Below the pieces are notes generated by a model that saw only the letters and a program-made list of their open reading frames with translations, made no database searches and was not told the DNA's origin. DNA of 64,000 nt from Bacteroidota bacterium (lineage in GTDB: Bacteria > Bacteroidota > Bacteroidia > Chitinophagales > Chitinophagaceae): the NCBI GenBank assembly GCA_016866355.1, contig VGMN01000004.1, positions 62,001 to 126,000 of the forward strand, in the 5' to 3' direction. The position numbers and the translations under genes were made by a program. Below are positions 1 through 7,285 of the stretch, piece by piece (position 1 is the stretch's first letter; every line of letters begins with the position of its first letter).

Positions 1-463
1 TGCCTATGGATACAATTACCAACAAATGGATAGCCTAGGTTGGATCAAGTTAGAGGTAAATCGTCTGTCCTTTTTTGCTGCCATACCTGGTGGTATAAAA
101 AAAGCGGGTACTGAGTTACAGGATTATATTGATCAGTTCAAAAAGATTCTTGATCCTGATACGGGTGCATATAAAGGAGTGGGTGGTTTTAAATCAATGG
201 GGTCCATTTTCCCAGGTTCAGTTTGGGATTGGGAGGCTTTTTGGAGAATTACCGCCTTTATTTCTATTGTACTGGCCTTTATGAATCTCTTACCCATTCC
301 TGCGCTTGATGGTGGGCATGTGCTTTTTACAGTTTATGAAATGATTAGTGGACGTAAGCCCAGTGATAAATTTTTAGAATATGCACAGCTCGTGGGAATG
401 GCATTGTTACTTTCTTTGATGATTTACGCGAATGCCAATGATTGGCTCGGATGGGGAAAATAG
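1..463 (+). CDS. rseP: RseP-type site-2 membrane metalloprotease, C-terminal part (5' truncated by window)
   Basis: The open frame enters from the left edge, so only the last ~153 residues are present. It carries the second S2P/M50 signature, NLLPIPALDGGH, where the aspartate is the third zinc ligand. Hydrophobic segments flank the motif and end near the C terminus. The HExxH motif and the PDZ domains would lie upstream of the window. The family cleaves transmembrane segments of anti-sigma factors and remnant signal peptides in the inner membrane. The short region before the motif fits RseP better than the small M50 proteases such as the one at 12673-13608. The tmRNA gene begins 20 nt after the stop, so its promoter probably lies in the end of this gene. 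Confidence 0.85.
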   Translation, partial: AYGYNYQQMDSLGWIKLEVNRLSFFAAIPGGIKKAGTELQDYIDQFKKILDPDTGAYKGVGGFKSMGSIFPGSVWDWEAFWRITAFISIVLAFMNLLPIPALDGGHVLFTVYEMISGRKPSDKFLEYAQLVGMALLLSLMIYANANDWLGWGK

Positions 464-473
464 GCGAACTTTG
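442..473 (+). promoter_or_regulatory. Probable promoter of the tmRNA gene
   Basis: A near-match to the Bacteroidota -7 element (GAACTTTG, 466-473; consensus TAnnTTTG) is preceded by TTGG at 442-445, about 20 nt away, resembling the -33 TTTG box. The predicted RNA 5' end at 484 lies 10 nt downstream. The promoter overlaps the last codons of rseP. No experimental support. Confidence 0.45.
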
Positions 474-483
474 CAATTCAATT

Positions 484-873
484 GGGGGCGTTTGGTTTTG
501 ACAGCATAGCTCTTTGAAAGTATAAGCATGTACTGCGTTGCGTAATTAGCAGTTTAATCTGAATACGAGACTACAAATGGCAATACTCAGTATGCCATGG
601 CTGCTTAATCAGTGATTAGGTAGTCATTTGGGCCGCCGGGCCGGTTTATCTGTTACCACGCCCCGCCGCCGACTCAACAAACAATACAGGTTGCAAAAAG
701 CTGATCTCTTGCAAAAGGGATAGTCGTGCTGCTTTTTTAAGATAATTACGACTACGGTGTAGATTGGTTCGTCCAGTTCCTGTCTATCCCCGACAATTAA
801 TGCTGGAATAAACATGTAGAAGGCTTTCGACGAATATGTTTGGACACCGGTTCGAATCCGGTCGCCTCCACCA
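484..873 (+). ncRNA. ssrA: tmRNA (transfer-messenger RNA)
   Basis: One-piece tmRNA of 390 nt that rescues stalled ribosomes with SmpB. The 5' end GGGGGCG (484-490) pairs over seven positions with CGCCTCC just before the 3' ACCA (ends 873), with one G-U pair. The typical 5' segment TTTGGTTTTGACAGC follows the acceptor strand. The T-arm sequence CCGGTTCGAATCCGG sits near the 3' end (847-861). The tag reading frame ends ATG GCT GCT TAA at 597-608. Reading back, the likely resume codon is GGC at 579-581, giving the tag GNTQYAMAA, the usual G...YA(L/M)AA form in this phylum. The GC-rich hairpins in the middle fit the pseudoknot region, but I did not fold them. The minus-strand reading frame inside is spurious. 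Confidence 0.95.
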
Positions 874-929
874 TTAATTATTCTTAACGCTTAACTAGTT
901 GCTATGTTAACCCAATTCAAAAAAACAGT

Positions 930-1397
930 TTGTCTGTAAGACACTTTTTTTTATTGATGATGGCGGGGGTGGCTCTCATCACCGTCAGTTCTTCATTTAG
1001 AACAGCGCAGGAAAATCCAGACGCAATTGTGGGCGTATGGAAAACCGGGGAAGGGAATGCTATGGTTCGTATTTATAAAAATGGGGAGAAGTACCAAGGC
1101 AAAATTATTTGGTTAAAAGAGCCTAATGATCCCGAATCAGGTAAACCTAAGATTGATAAAAATCATCCGGAGGAAAGCAGCCGTACACGCCCCATTCTTG
1201 GGCTTGTAAATGTGTGGGGTTTTAAGTTTGATGAAAAAAATAGTTGGAACGGCGGTTCAATATACGATCCAAAAAATGGGAGGACCTATTCTTGTAAAAT
1301 CAAGATGGTAAACGAATCTAAAATAGAGGTAAGAGGATATATTGGTATTTCAATGATTGGAAGAACAGATTCCTGGACACGTCAGGAAGTTAAGTAA
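930..1397 (+). CDS. Secreted DUF2147 family protein
   Basis: 155 residues with an N-terminal signal peptide (basic MSVRH, then a hydrophobic stretch to about residue 25), so exported. The remainder matches the DUF2147 pattern: an early GVWKTGEGNAMVRIY strand, then GKIIWLKEP, a central NVWGFKF, GSIYDPKNGRTY and a late EVRGYIG. The family is probably a small lipocalin-like beta-barrel, and its biochemical role is not established. The best start is TTG at 930, because the first ATG in frame (957) would remove the basic residues of the signal peptide. An ATG at 904 begins MLTQFKK in another frame and would join this one if the A7 run at 919-925 had one more A, so a homopolymer frameshift or sequencing error is possible. 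It stands alone between tmRNA and a response regulator. Confidence 0.75.
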   Translation: MSVRHFFLLMMAGVALITVSSSFRTAQENPDAIVGVWKTGEGNAMVRIYKNGEKYQGKIIWLKEPNDPESGKPKIDKNHPEESSRTRPILGLVNVWGFKFDEKNSWNGGSIYDPKNGRTYSCKIKMVNESKIEVRGYIGISMIGRTDSWTRQEVK

Positions 1398-1485
1398 GGG
1401 GAATCTGTTACGCTGTATTTTAATTGGAGTTTCATAGGCGAATCTGTATATTGCATATACCTTAATCCTGTGAAAATCTTATCCT

Positions 1486-2121
1486 ATGGGCAAGATCTCT
1501 CTGCTATTGATCGATGACCATAAACTTATTCGTGATTCCTGGTCCATCATTTTAAGTGCTGATCCACGTTTTGAAGTAGTGGGAGAGACTAGTGATGTTG
1601 ATCAAGCGTTGACGTTAGTTAAAAAGTTGAGTCCAGCCATTATTTTGATGGATATCAATATGGTTCCCATCAATGGTTTCGATGCTACTAAAATTATTCT
1701 TCGGGATGTGCCAGAGGCTCGTATAATTGCCATCTCCATGCATGCTCTTCCTGCGTATGCCAGACGTATGTTCCAAATGGGGGCAAAAGGGTATGTAACA
1801 AAAAACTCGTCCAAAGATGAATTTATCACTGCAATTTTAGAAGTAATGGGTGGCAACAAATTTATCTGTGAAGAAATAAAAAATATTGTTGCGCAACAAG
1901 AGCTGGATGATGATGGCGGTCATCCAGACATGAATATGCTATCTAAACGTGAGATTGAAGTAGTTCAATTAATAAAGGAAGGCCTTTCTTCAAAGGAAAT
2001 TGCCAGAAGTTTGGATATTTCTTTAAAAACTGTTGAAGTACATCGATACAATGTTCTTAGAAAATTAAAGCTTAAGAACACAGCTTCTCTGGTCAACTTC
2101 ATCAACGCACAGGGCTATTAG
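1486..2121 (+). CDS. NarL/FixJ-family response regulator (REC-LuxR HTH)
   Basis: A DNA-binding response regulator of 211 residues, the usual size. The receiver domain covers about residues 4-120: acidic pair D10-D11, phospho-acceptor D56 in IILMDIN, and conserved K106 in GYVTK. The LuxR-type helix-turn-helix covers about 150-210, with LSKREIEVVQLI, SSKEIARSLDIS and the recognition helix KTVEVHRYNVLRKL. It should activate or repress transcription after phosphorylation by a histidine kinase. No kinase gene is nearby, so the partner and the regulon cannot be inferred. It is transcribed alone and converges on the tiny lipoprotein gene at 2143-2268. Confidence 0.9.
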   Translation: MGKISLLLIDDHKLIRDSWSIILSADPRFEVVGETSDVDQALTLVKKLSPAIILMDINMVPINGFDATKIILRDVPEARIIAISMHALPAYARRMFQMGAKGYVTKNSSKDEFITAILEVMGGNKFICEEIKNIVAQQELDDDGGHPDMNMLSKREIEVVQLIKEGLSSKEIARSLDISLKTVEVHRYNVLRKLKLKNTASLVNFINAQGY

Positions 2122-2142
2122 TTATCTGTTATGAGAGTTTAG

Positions 2143-2268
2143 CTATCCCCTGTATTTAGTTTTTGGGGTTGCATTCATTGGGCAGCCTTCTCTGGGTGCA
2201 ACACAAGAAGACAAAATTCCTGCAAGTAGTATAACACTCAGTAGTATAGGAGTAAATCTGCGCATCAT
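2143..2268 (-). CDS. 41-residue lipoprotein, function unknown
   Basis: A short minus-strand gene. The peptide begins MMRRFTPILLSVILLAGILS and reaches a lipobox LSSC with C22 as the lipid-attachment site. The mature part is only about 20 residues, VAPREGCPMNATPKTKYRG. The basic start, hydrophobic core and lipobox form a complete type II signal peptide, so the product should be anchored to a membrane. A perfect TAnnTTTG box (TAGTTTTG, 2282-2289) lies 13 nt upstream of the first ATG and supports expression. The conserved-looking CP-rich tail reminds me of tiny lipoproteins annotated as hypothetical in other Bacteroidota. I cannot assign a function. Confidence 0.65.
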   Translation of the reverse strand: MMRRFTPILLSVILLAGILSSCVAPREGCPMNATPKTKYRG

Positions 2269-2281
2269 TTACGTTTGTACG

Positions 2282-2289
2282 CAAAACTA
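2282..2289 (-). promoter_or_regulatory. -7 promoter box for the 41-residue lipoprotein
   Basis: On the minus strand the sequence reads TAGTTTTG, an exact match to the Bacteroidota -7 consensus TAnnTTTG, 13 nt before the ATG. No clear -33 TTTG was found. Confidence 0.45.
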
Positions 2290-2376
2290 GGAATTTTAGG
2301 GCACCCCTCTTGACAGCGGTGGTACTTTAGAATAAATTTAAGGTGAATCACTCATCTAAATATTACCTTTACTCCT

Positions 2377-3147
2377 ATGATGCAGCTTACCAAGCCATTG
2401 GCATTCATTGATCTAGAGACAACCGGTATTAACCTGGGGACCGATCGAGTTATTGAAATTGCAATTGTTAAAGTACTTGCCGATGGAACACGTATCACCA
2501 AGCGAAAGTTAATCAACCCTGGAATGCCTATCCCAAAGGCGTCCAGTGAGGTACATGGAATTACTGATGAAATGGTGAAAGATGCGCCTTCATTTGCGCA
2601 AGTAGCCCAAGAACTAAAACAAATGTTGGATGGTTGTGATCTGGGAGGTTATAATTCTAATCGGTTTGATATTCCGCTACTAGTTGAAGAGTTTCTTCGC
2701 GCCCAAGTTGAATTTGATATGAAAGGTCGTAGGTTGCTTGACGTGCAACAAATATTCTATAAAATGGAACCTCGAACGCTTTCTGCTGCTTACCAGTTTT
2801 ACTGTCAGAAGTCGTTGGAAAATGCACATAGTGCCGAGGCGGATGTATTGGCCACGGTAGAGATATTGGAAGCACAGGTAAATAGGTATCCTGAACTGGG
2901 TAGTTCCGTCGATACAATATTAAAAGTAACTGGCGAGGAGCCAATCATAGATTTTGCTCGGCGATTTGTTTGGGACAATGGTGTGGAGGTTTTTAATTTC
3001 GGAAAGTTTAAGGGTAAGCCAGTTGCTGATGTTTTACGGGCTGAACCACAATACTATGATTGGATGATGAAAGGTGACTTTCCTCAGCACACAAAGAATA
3101 AGCTCACGGAAATTTACACGCGCGCGATGCTTCGTAAAAATGGATAA
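2377..3147 (+). CDS. DEDDh 3'-5' exonuclease (DnaQ-like) with ExoX-like C-terminal domain
   Basis: A 256-residue protein. The exonuclease domain (about 7-170) has all three Exo motifs: D12 and E14 in FIDLETTG, D98 in NSNRFDIPLL, and H151 and D156 in HSAEADVLAT. These residues bind the two catalytic metal ions. The last ~60 residues (FNFGKFKGKPVADVL, then YYDWMMKGDFP) match the small C-terminal domain seen after such exonucleases in Bacteroidota and in ExoX-like proteins. It is probably a stand-alone DNA-repair or proofreading nuclease, not the polymerase III epsilon subunit itself, which I cannot exclude. The glycosyltransferase start codon overlaps its end by 8 nt. Confidence 0.85.
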   Translation: MMQLTKPLAFIDLETTGINLGTDRVIEIAIVKVLADGTRITKRKLINPGMPIPKASSEVHGITDEMVKDAPSFAQVAQELKQMLDGCDLGGYNSNRFDIPLLVEEFLRAQVEFDMKGRRLLDVQQIFYKMEPRTLSAAYQFYCQKSLENAHSAEADVLATVEILEAQVNRYPELGSSVDTILKVTGEEPIIDFARRFVWDNGVEVFNFGKFKGKPVADVLRAEPQYYDWMMKGDFPQHTKNKLTEIYTRAMLRKNG

Positions 3148-3877
3148 GCTTGTCATTATACCAACGTATAACGAAAGGGAGAATATAATTGCTATTCTCG
3201 AAGCTGTATTGTCTTTACCGGGTGATTTTCATGTGTTAGTGGTGGATGATTCTTCGCCAGATCAGACGGCAACATTGGTAAAAGAATTATGTAATACTTT
3301 TCCAACTCGATTATTTTTAGAAGAACGAAAGGGAAAAGGGGGGCTCGGCACAGCCTATATACATGGATTTCGTTGGGCACTTAATAAGAAGTACACCTAT
3401 ATTTTCGAAATGGATGCCGATTTTTCTCATAATCCTGCTGACTTAATTCGATTACATCAGGCATGTGCTGTTGGGCAAGCTGATATTGCAGTGGGATCGC
3501 GATATGTCAAAGGGGGTGGTGTAATCAATTGGCCTTACTCTCGAATTTTATTGTCAAAAGGAGCTTCGCTATACACACGGATACTTACAAAAATGCATGT
3601 GAAAGATCCTACTGCAGGATTTGTGTGCTACCGTGCCGCCGTGCTTGCTGAAATCAACTTGGATCTAATTCGATTTGTAGGTTATGCCTTCCAAATTGAA
3701 ATGAAATATGCTGTATGGAAACTAGGATTTAAAATAAAAGAAGTTCCGATTATTTTTCAAGATCGAACTCGGGGTAGCTCAAAGATGAATAAAGGAATTA
3801 TCAAAGAGGGTGTAGTGGGGGTTTGGCGTCTTCGAAACTATGCCTCCTCTACGGATTACCGGTCTGTTTCATTGTAG
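3140..3877 (+). CDS. Polyprenol-phosphate mannosyltransferase-like glycosyltransferase (GT2)
   Basis: A GT-A fold glycosyltransferase of 245 residues resembling dolichol-phosphate mannose synthase (Dpm1/Ppm1). It starts MDKLVIIPTYNE. VVDDSSPDQT follows at 35-43, and the metal-binding DxD is D92-x-D94 in EMDADFSHNP. VGSRY, DPTAGFVCYR and a late QDRTRGSSKM complete the pattern. No C-terminal membrane anchor is present, as in short DPM1-type enzymes. It should transfer a hexose from a nucleotide sugar to a polyprenyl phosphate on the cytoplasmic face of the membrane. The start at 3140 gives the canonical N terminus; the in-frame ATG at 3074 would add residues that only read through the exonuclease gene. 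It overlaps the exonuclease by 8 nt. Confidence 0.85.
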   Translation: MDKLVIIPTYNERENIIAILEAVLSLPGDFHVLVVDDSSPDQTATLVKELCNTFPTRLFLEERKGKGGLGTAYIHGFRWALNKKYTYIFEMDADFSHNPADLIRLHQACAVGQADIAVGSRYVKGGGVINWPYSRILLSKGASLYTRILTKMHVKDPTAGFVCYRAAVLAEINLDLIRFVGYAFQIEMKYAVWKLGFKIKEVPIIFQDRTRGSSKMNKGIIKEGVVGVWRLRNYASSTDYRSVSL

Positions 3878-3885
3878 TAATTATT

Positions 3886-4779
3886 ATGCGAAAAGCCTAC
3901 TTGCAACTACATGGAGCAGTCCTCTTGGCCGGATTAACTGGAATTCTAGGCCGTCTTATTACGCTCAATGAATTGATGATTGTATGCTACCGATTATTAT
4001 TTACGGCAATTACAATGTGGATCATTTTTAGTTGGAGAAAATCAATTCATGCTATTTCCGGAGCAACACAAGCTAAAATAATTTTGGGGGCAGTTTTTGC
4101 AGCTAGCCACTGGGTGACTTTTTATGGAGCTATAAAATATGCTAATGTCTCTATAGCGCTTGTTTGCTTTGCCTTGGTGAGTTTTTTTACTGCTTTGCTT
4201 GAGCCATTAATACTCCGTAGAAAGGTAAACCTAGTAGAGCTAAGCTTGGGAATTGTAACCTTACTTGGTGTGTACCTCATATTTCATTTTGATACACGAT
4301 TTAAATGGGGGATTACGTTAGGGGTTATTTCTGCTTTTCTTGCTGCACTTTTCCCAATCATTAATAGGGAAGTACTCAAAAAGACAAACGTTGAGACCCT
4401 CCTGGCTTGGCAGCAAACATTTGGTTTTGCTTTTGTACTTCTAGTGATACCACTATATAGTTTGCCAGTTGGAGCATTTCGTTGGATACCTACTTGGTCA
4501 GATGCAGGCTGGTTATTAGTATTGTCTTGGTTATGCTCAGTATGGGCATTTCAACTCTCTGGCGCTGCATTACAAAAGTTATCCGCTTTTACGGTAAACC
4601 TGGCTTTCAATCTAGAACCGGTTTATGGAATTTTGCTAGCTTTTCTGGTGTATCGGGAGGATCAATTACTTAGTAAGTGGTTTTATATTGGCTTTTGTTT
4701 AATAATGGCTGCGCTTGCCGTGCATTTATTCCTAACGCAGCAAAAACGCATAAAGTTTGCATCTAAATCCACACCTTAA
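3886..4779 (+). CDS. EamA/DMT-family transporter
   Basis: About 297 residues from the ATG at 3886, almost all hydrophobic, with roughly ten membrane segments in two homologous halves, the usual EamA arrangement. The halves begin near residues 3 and 145 (WGITLGVISAFLAALFPIIN). The second half carries the family-typical region LAFNLEPVYGILLAFLVYRE. It is probably a metabolite exporter or importer of the inner membrane. The substrate cannot be read from sequence. The longer frame from 3823 overlaps the glycosyltransferase and adds a less likely N terminus. Its stop codon overlaps by 4 nt the stop of the convergent TonB receptor. Confidence 0.85.
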   Translation: MRKAYLQLHGAVLLAGLTGILGRLITLNELMIVCYRLLFTAITMWIIFSWRKSIHAISGATQAKIILGAVFAASHWVTFYGAIKYANVSIALVCFALVSFFTALLEPLILRRKVNLVELSLGIVTLLGVYLIFHFDTRFKWGITLGVISAFLAALFPIINREVLKKTNVETLLAWQQTFGFAFVLLVIPLYSLPVGAFRWIPTWSDAGWLLVLSWLCSVWAFQLSGAALQKLSAFTVNLAFNLEPVYGILLAFLVYREDQLLSKWFYIGFCLIMAALAVHLFLTQQKRIKFASKSTP

Positions 4780-7214
4780 AATTCAATAATAAATCCAATG
4801 GTAGGGATTGGTGTTCCATCTTCATTTGATAAGATAAAAGGTATAGCATTGCTCCCATTGAGCTGTATGGGTTGACCATTGCTGGTTAAAAAAGCAGTAT
4901 TGGTTGGATTCCTTTGGAAGGTGAATTGTGGAAAGGCGGGACTTTTTGCAACATACCAGTTGGTTACATCTAGAAATAGGTTGAATGTAAGCTGACGAAA
5001 ATTCCATTTTTTATCAACTCGCAGGTCGCTTGAATGAAAAGTTGACAAACGCTGGCTATTAAGCCGGCTGTAATCTAAGAGACCAGTTCCAAATGTCAAA
5101 TAATTTAATTGGGATGCTGTCAAGTCAAATGGGGTAAAGGGCGCACCACCTTGTAGACGAAATTTCAAGCCAATTTCCCAGTTTCTCTTTAGCTTGTATC
5201 CTCCCAAAAATGAAACCAGGTGTCTATTATCCCAGGCGCTGGCAATCAGTTTTCCTCCCAATCCGCTATACTTACTGTAAAAAAAGGTGTAAGAAAATGT
5301 GGTGAAAAATCGTTTAGTAAGTTTTTGCTGGATAAATAGTTCAATTCCTGCTGTATTCCCTTTTCCTATTGTACTTACATCTTCATTGCCAAGGACGGTA
5401 AAGTCTCCACCTAGATTAGCCAAAGAAATTCCATCTCTTACAGAGATGGGTACGTTTGAATATTTTTTATAGAAACCTTCAAAAGTCAAACGCGTGGTTG
5501 GAACAGGCAGAAACTCCAGGCCAGCTACGTAGTGTATGCTTTGTGTATAGTCCGCATCCTTATTGGTAAATTTCCCTGCATTATCGGTGTGGCTTAATAT
5601 AGTGTAGGGGGCAATTTTAAAATAATTGCCTATTGATGCATTAAGTGTCCAGCGATCAGTTAGTGTATAAGAGGCGTTCACTCTCGCTGATAATGTTTTT
5701 AATGGGTTATTACCTGTTTTGGTAAAACTGTTCATGTCTGTACGTAAGCCAGCACTCAAACCCAGTCTGTTGGCAAGGGCCCTTTTGCTAAGCTGTAAAA
5801 ATCCACCTGTTCTCCAAAAGTTTATTCCATTTGCGTATTTAACAATTACTGCAGGCTGCACAATGGCACCATTTACGTCTCTAAACTCTTGTCTGATCCG
5901 TTGGAAAGCGTCGTTATTACTTTTGACATATTGGGCTACCAAGCCGTAAGAGATTTTTAAGTTTCGATAGTTTTTGTTTACATCAATTCGAAATTTGTTT
6001 TCAATTTCCTGTGAAAAAATGCCAGTTCTTCGCTTTAATTCATTCCCGATTTGATTGCCATCAAATTTTTCAATGCTATTATCTAGCATACTTCTACTTA
6101 CAGCAAGATTCCAGTAGCCACGTGCTATTTGTTTGCGAAGACTGGCTCCAACTGTATAATTCCACTGATTTATAGAGGGCGTAGCGTCCAATACATAAAG
6201 TTTTTCAGGTGTTGCCTCTCTCGGTTGGCCAAAGCTAAAATCATCAATTGCACCTAAACCCAGAAAAGTCAACGTTAGTTTTTTATTAATTCGGTGAGTT
6301 ATTTTATTTTGGAAATCCCAATAGTTGGGACGTATTGGCAAGTCAATTGCTTTAAATAGTACTTGTAAATAGGAGCGTCTGGCAGAGGCTAGAAAAGTAG
6401 TCTTAGCAGAAAGCGGACCTTCTAACGTGGTTGCTAATTCAGTGGCACTTAGCCGAACATTTCCTTGAACTCGATTGGGGTTGCCGTTTCTTTGTTTGAA
6501 TTGAAATACGGATGAAAGGGCATTGTCATATCTGGCATCAAATGAAGAGGTAGAGAGTTTTACCTCTTCAATAAAACTTACATTTAAAATTCCTGTTGGA
6601 CCGCCACCACTTCCTTGTGTAGCAAAGTGATTGATTACTGGTATTTCGATCCCATCTAAATAATACACATTCTCGTTTGGAGCACCTCCACGAATAATAA
6701 TGTCATTTCTGTATCCTCCCACACTGCCGCTTGTGCCACCCACTCCGGGAAGTGCTTGTATGACTCGTGAGATATCAAAGTTTCCTCCGGGGTTGCTTCG
6801 TATTTCCTCTGTAGTTAATTTCTGTACACTTAATGGGGTTTCCAAGCTGGCAGCAACCGCAGTTTTTCTATTCTTCACAAGGACTTCCACTAACGTTTGA
6901 CTTTGAGTTTCTAATTGGATAGAAAGGTTTGCTTCATTTCCAGATGTGAGTACAAGGTTATACAAGGAGAAGGGTGCGTATCCAACTGCTGTAAGCTTCA
7001 GCGTATACGTTTTTGGCGGTATTCCTGTAATTCTAAACCGGCCTAATGTGTCAGTTAGGGTTCTAAAAGGGGTTCCTTCAATGCTAATGGTGGCGCCAGA
7101 AATAGCCGTGAGTAGATTTTTATCTGTTACGGAACCAGAAATGGTACCCAGACCTTGAGAGAGGGCAGAGAGGCTAATCCAAATAAATGGCAGGAGTGTC
7201 AGAATCTTTTTCAT
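4776..7214 (-). CDS. TonB-dependent outer membrane receptor with carboxypeptidase-like N-terminal domain
   Basis: 812 residues. A signal peptide (about 1-19) is followed by a carboxypeptidase-D regulatory-like beta-sandwich (about 23-105, starting GTISGSVTDKNLLTAISGAT). A plug domain follows (about 125-240, with ALPGVGGTSGSVGGYRND and the IIIRGGAPNENVYYLDGIEI signature), then a 22-strand-type barrel to the C-terminal aromatic end IGFIIEF. It should take up a ligand across the outer membrane using TonB energy. No SusD-like lipoprotein lies beside it, so it is not a classical glycan SusC/D pair. The ligand could be a peptide, metal complex or something else. The neighbouring S9 peptidase is divergently transcribed, which weakly hints at peptide use. 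Confidence 0.88.
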   Translation of the reverse strand: MKKILTLLPFIWISLSALSQGLGTISGSVTDKNLLTAISGATISIEGTPFRTLTDTLGRFRITGIPPKTYTLKLTAVGYAPFSLYNLVLTSGNEANLSIQLETQSQTLVEVLVKNRKTAVAASLETPLSVQKLTTEEIRSNPGGNFDISRVIQALPGVGGTSGSVGGYRNDIIIRGGAPNENVYYLDGIEIPVINHFATQGSGGGPTGILNVSFIEEVKLSTSSFDARYDNALSSVFQFKQRNGNPNRVQGNVRLSATELATTLEGPLSAKTTFLASARRSYLQVLFKAIDLPIRPNYWDFQNKITHRINKKLTLTFLGLGAIDDFSFGQPREATPEKLYVLDATPSINQWNYTVGASLRKQIARGYWNLAVSRSMLDNSIEKFDGNQIGNELKRRTGIFSQEIENKFRIDVNKNYRNLKISYGLVAQYVKSNNDAFQRIRQEFRDVNGAIVQPAVIVKYANGINFWRTGGFLQLSKRALANRLGLSAGLRTDMNSFTKTGNNPLKTLSARVNASYTLTDRWTLNASIGNYFKIAPYTILSHTDNAGKFTNKDADYTQSIHYVAGLEFLPVPTTRLTFEGFYKKYSNVPISVRDGISLANLGGDFTVLGNEDVSTIGKGNTAGIELFIQQKLTKRFFTTFSYTFFYSKYSGLGGKLIASAWDNRHLVSFLGGYKLKRNWEIGLKFRLQGGAPFTPFDLTASQLNYLTFGTGLLDYSRLNSQRLSTFHSSDLRVDKKWNFRQLTFNLFLDVTNWYVAKSPAFPQFTFQRNPTNTAFLTSNGQPIQLNGSNAIPFILSNEDGTPIPTIGFIIEF

Positions 7215-7285
7215 ACAGAATTATAGGAACATAACAAACAAAGGAGTGAATGGTTTGAAGTATCTTCCCACTCACAACTATTTTT

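Noticed and set aside
624..815. 63-residue minus-strand reading frame
   Set aside because: It lies wholly inside the tmRNA gene; its codons come from pseudoknot sequence.
2657..2944. 95-residue minus-strand reading frame
   Set aside because: Antisense shadow of the exonuclease gene, with no protein-like features.
7215..7285. Promoter boxes between the TonB receptor and the S9 peptidase genes
   Set aside because: Only weak relatives of TAnnTTTG (TATGTTCC, TATCTTCC) are present, so I list no site there.
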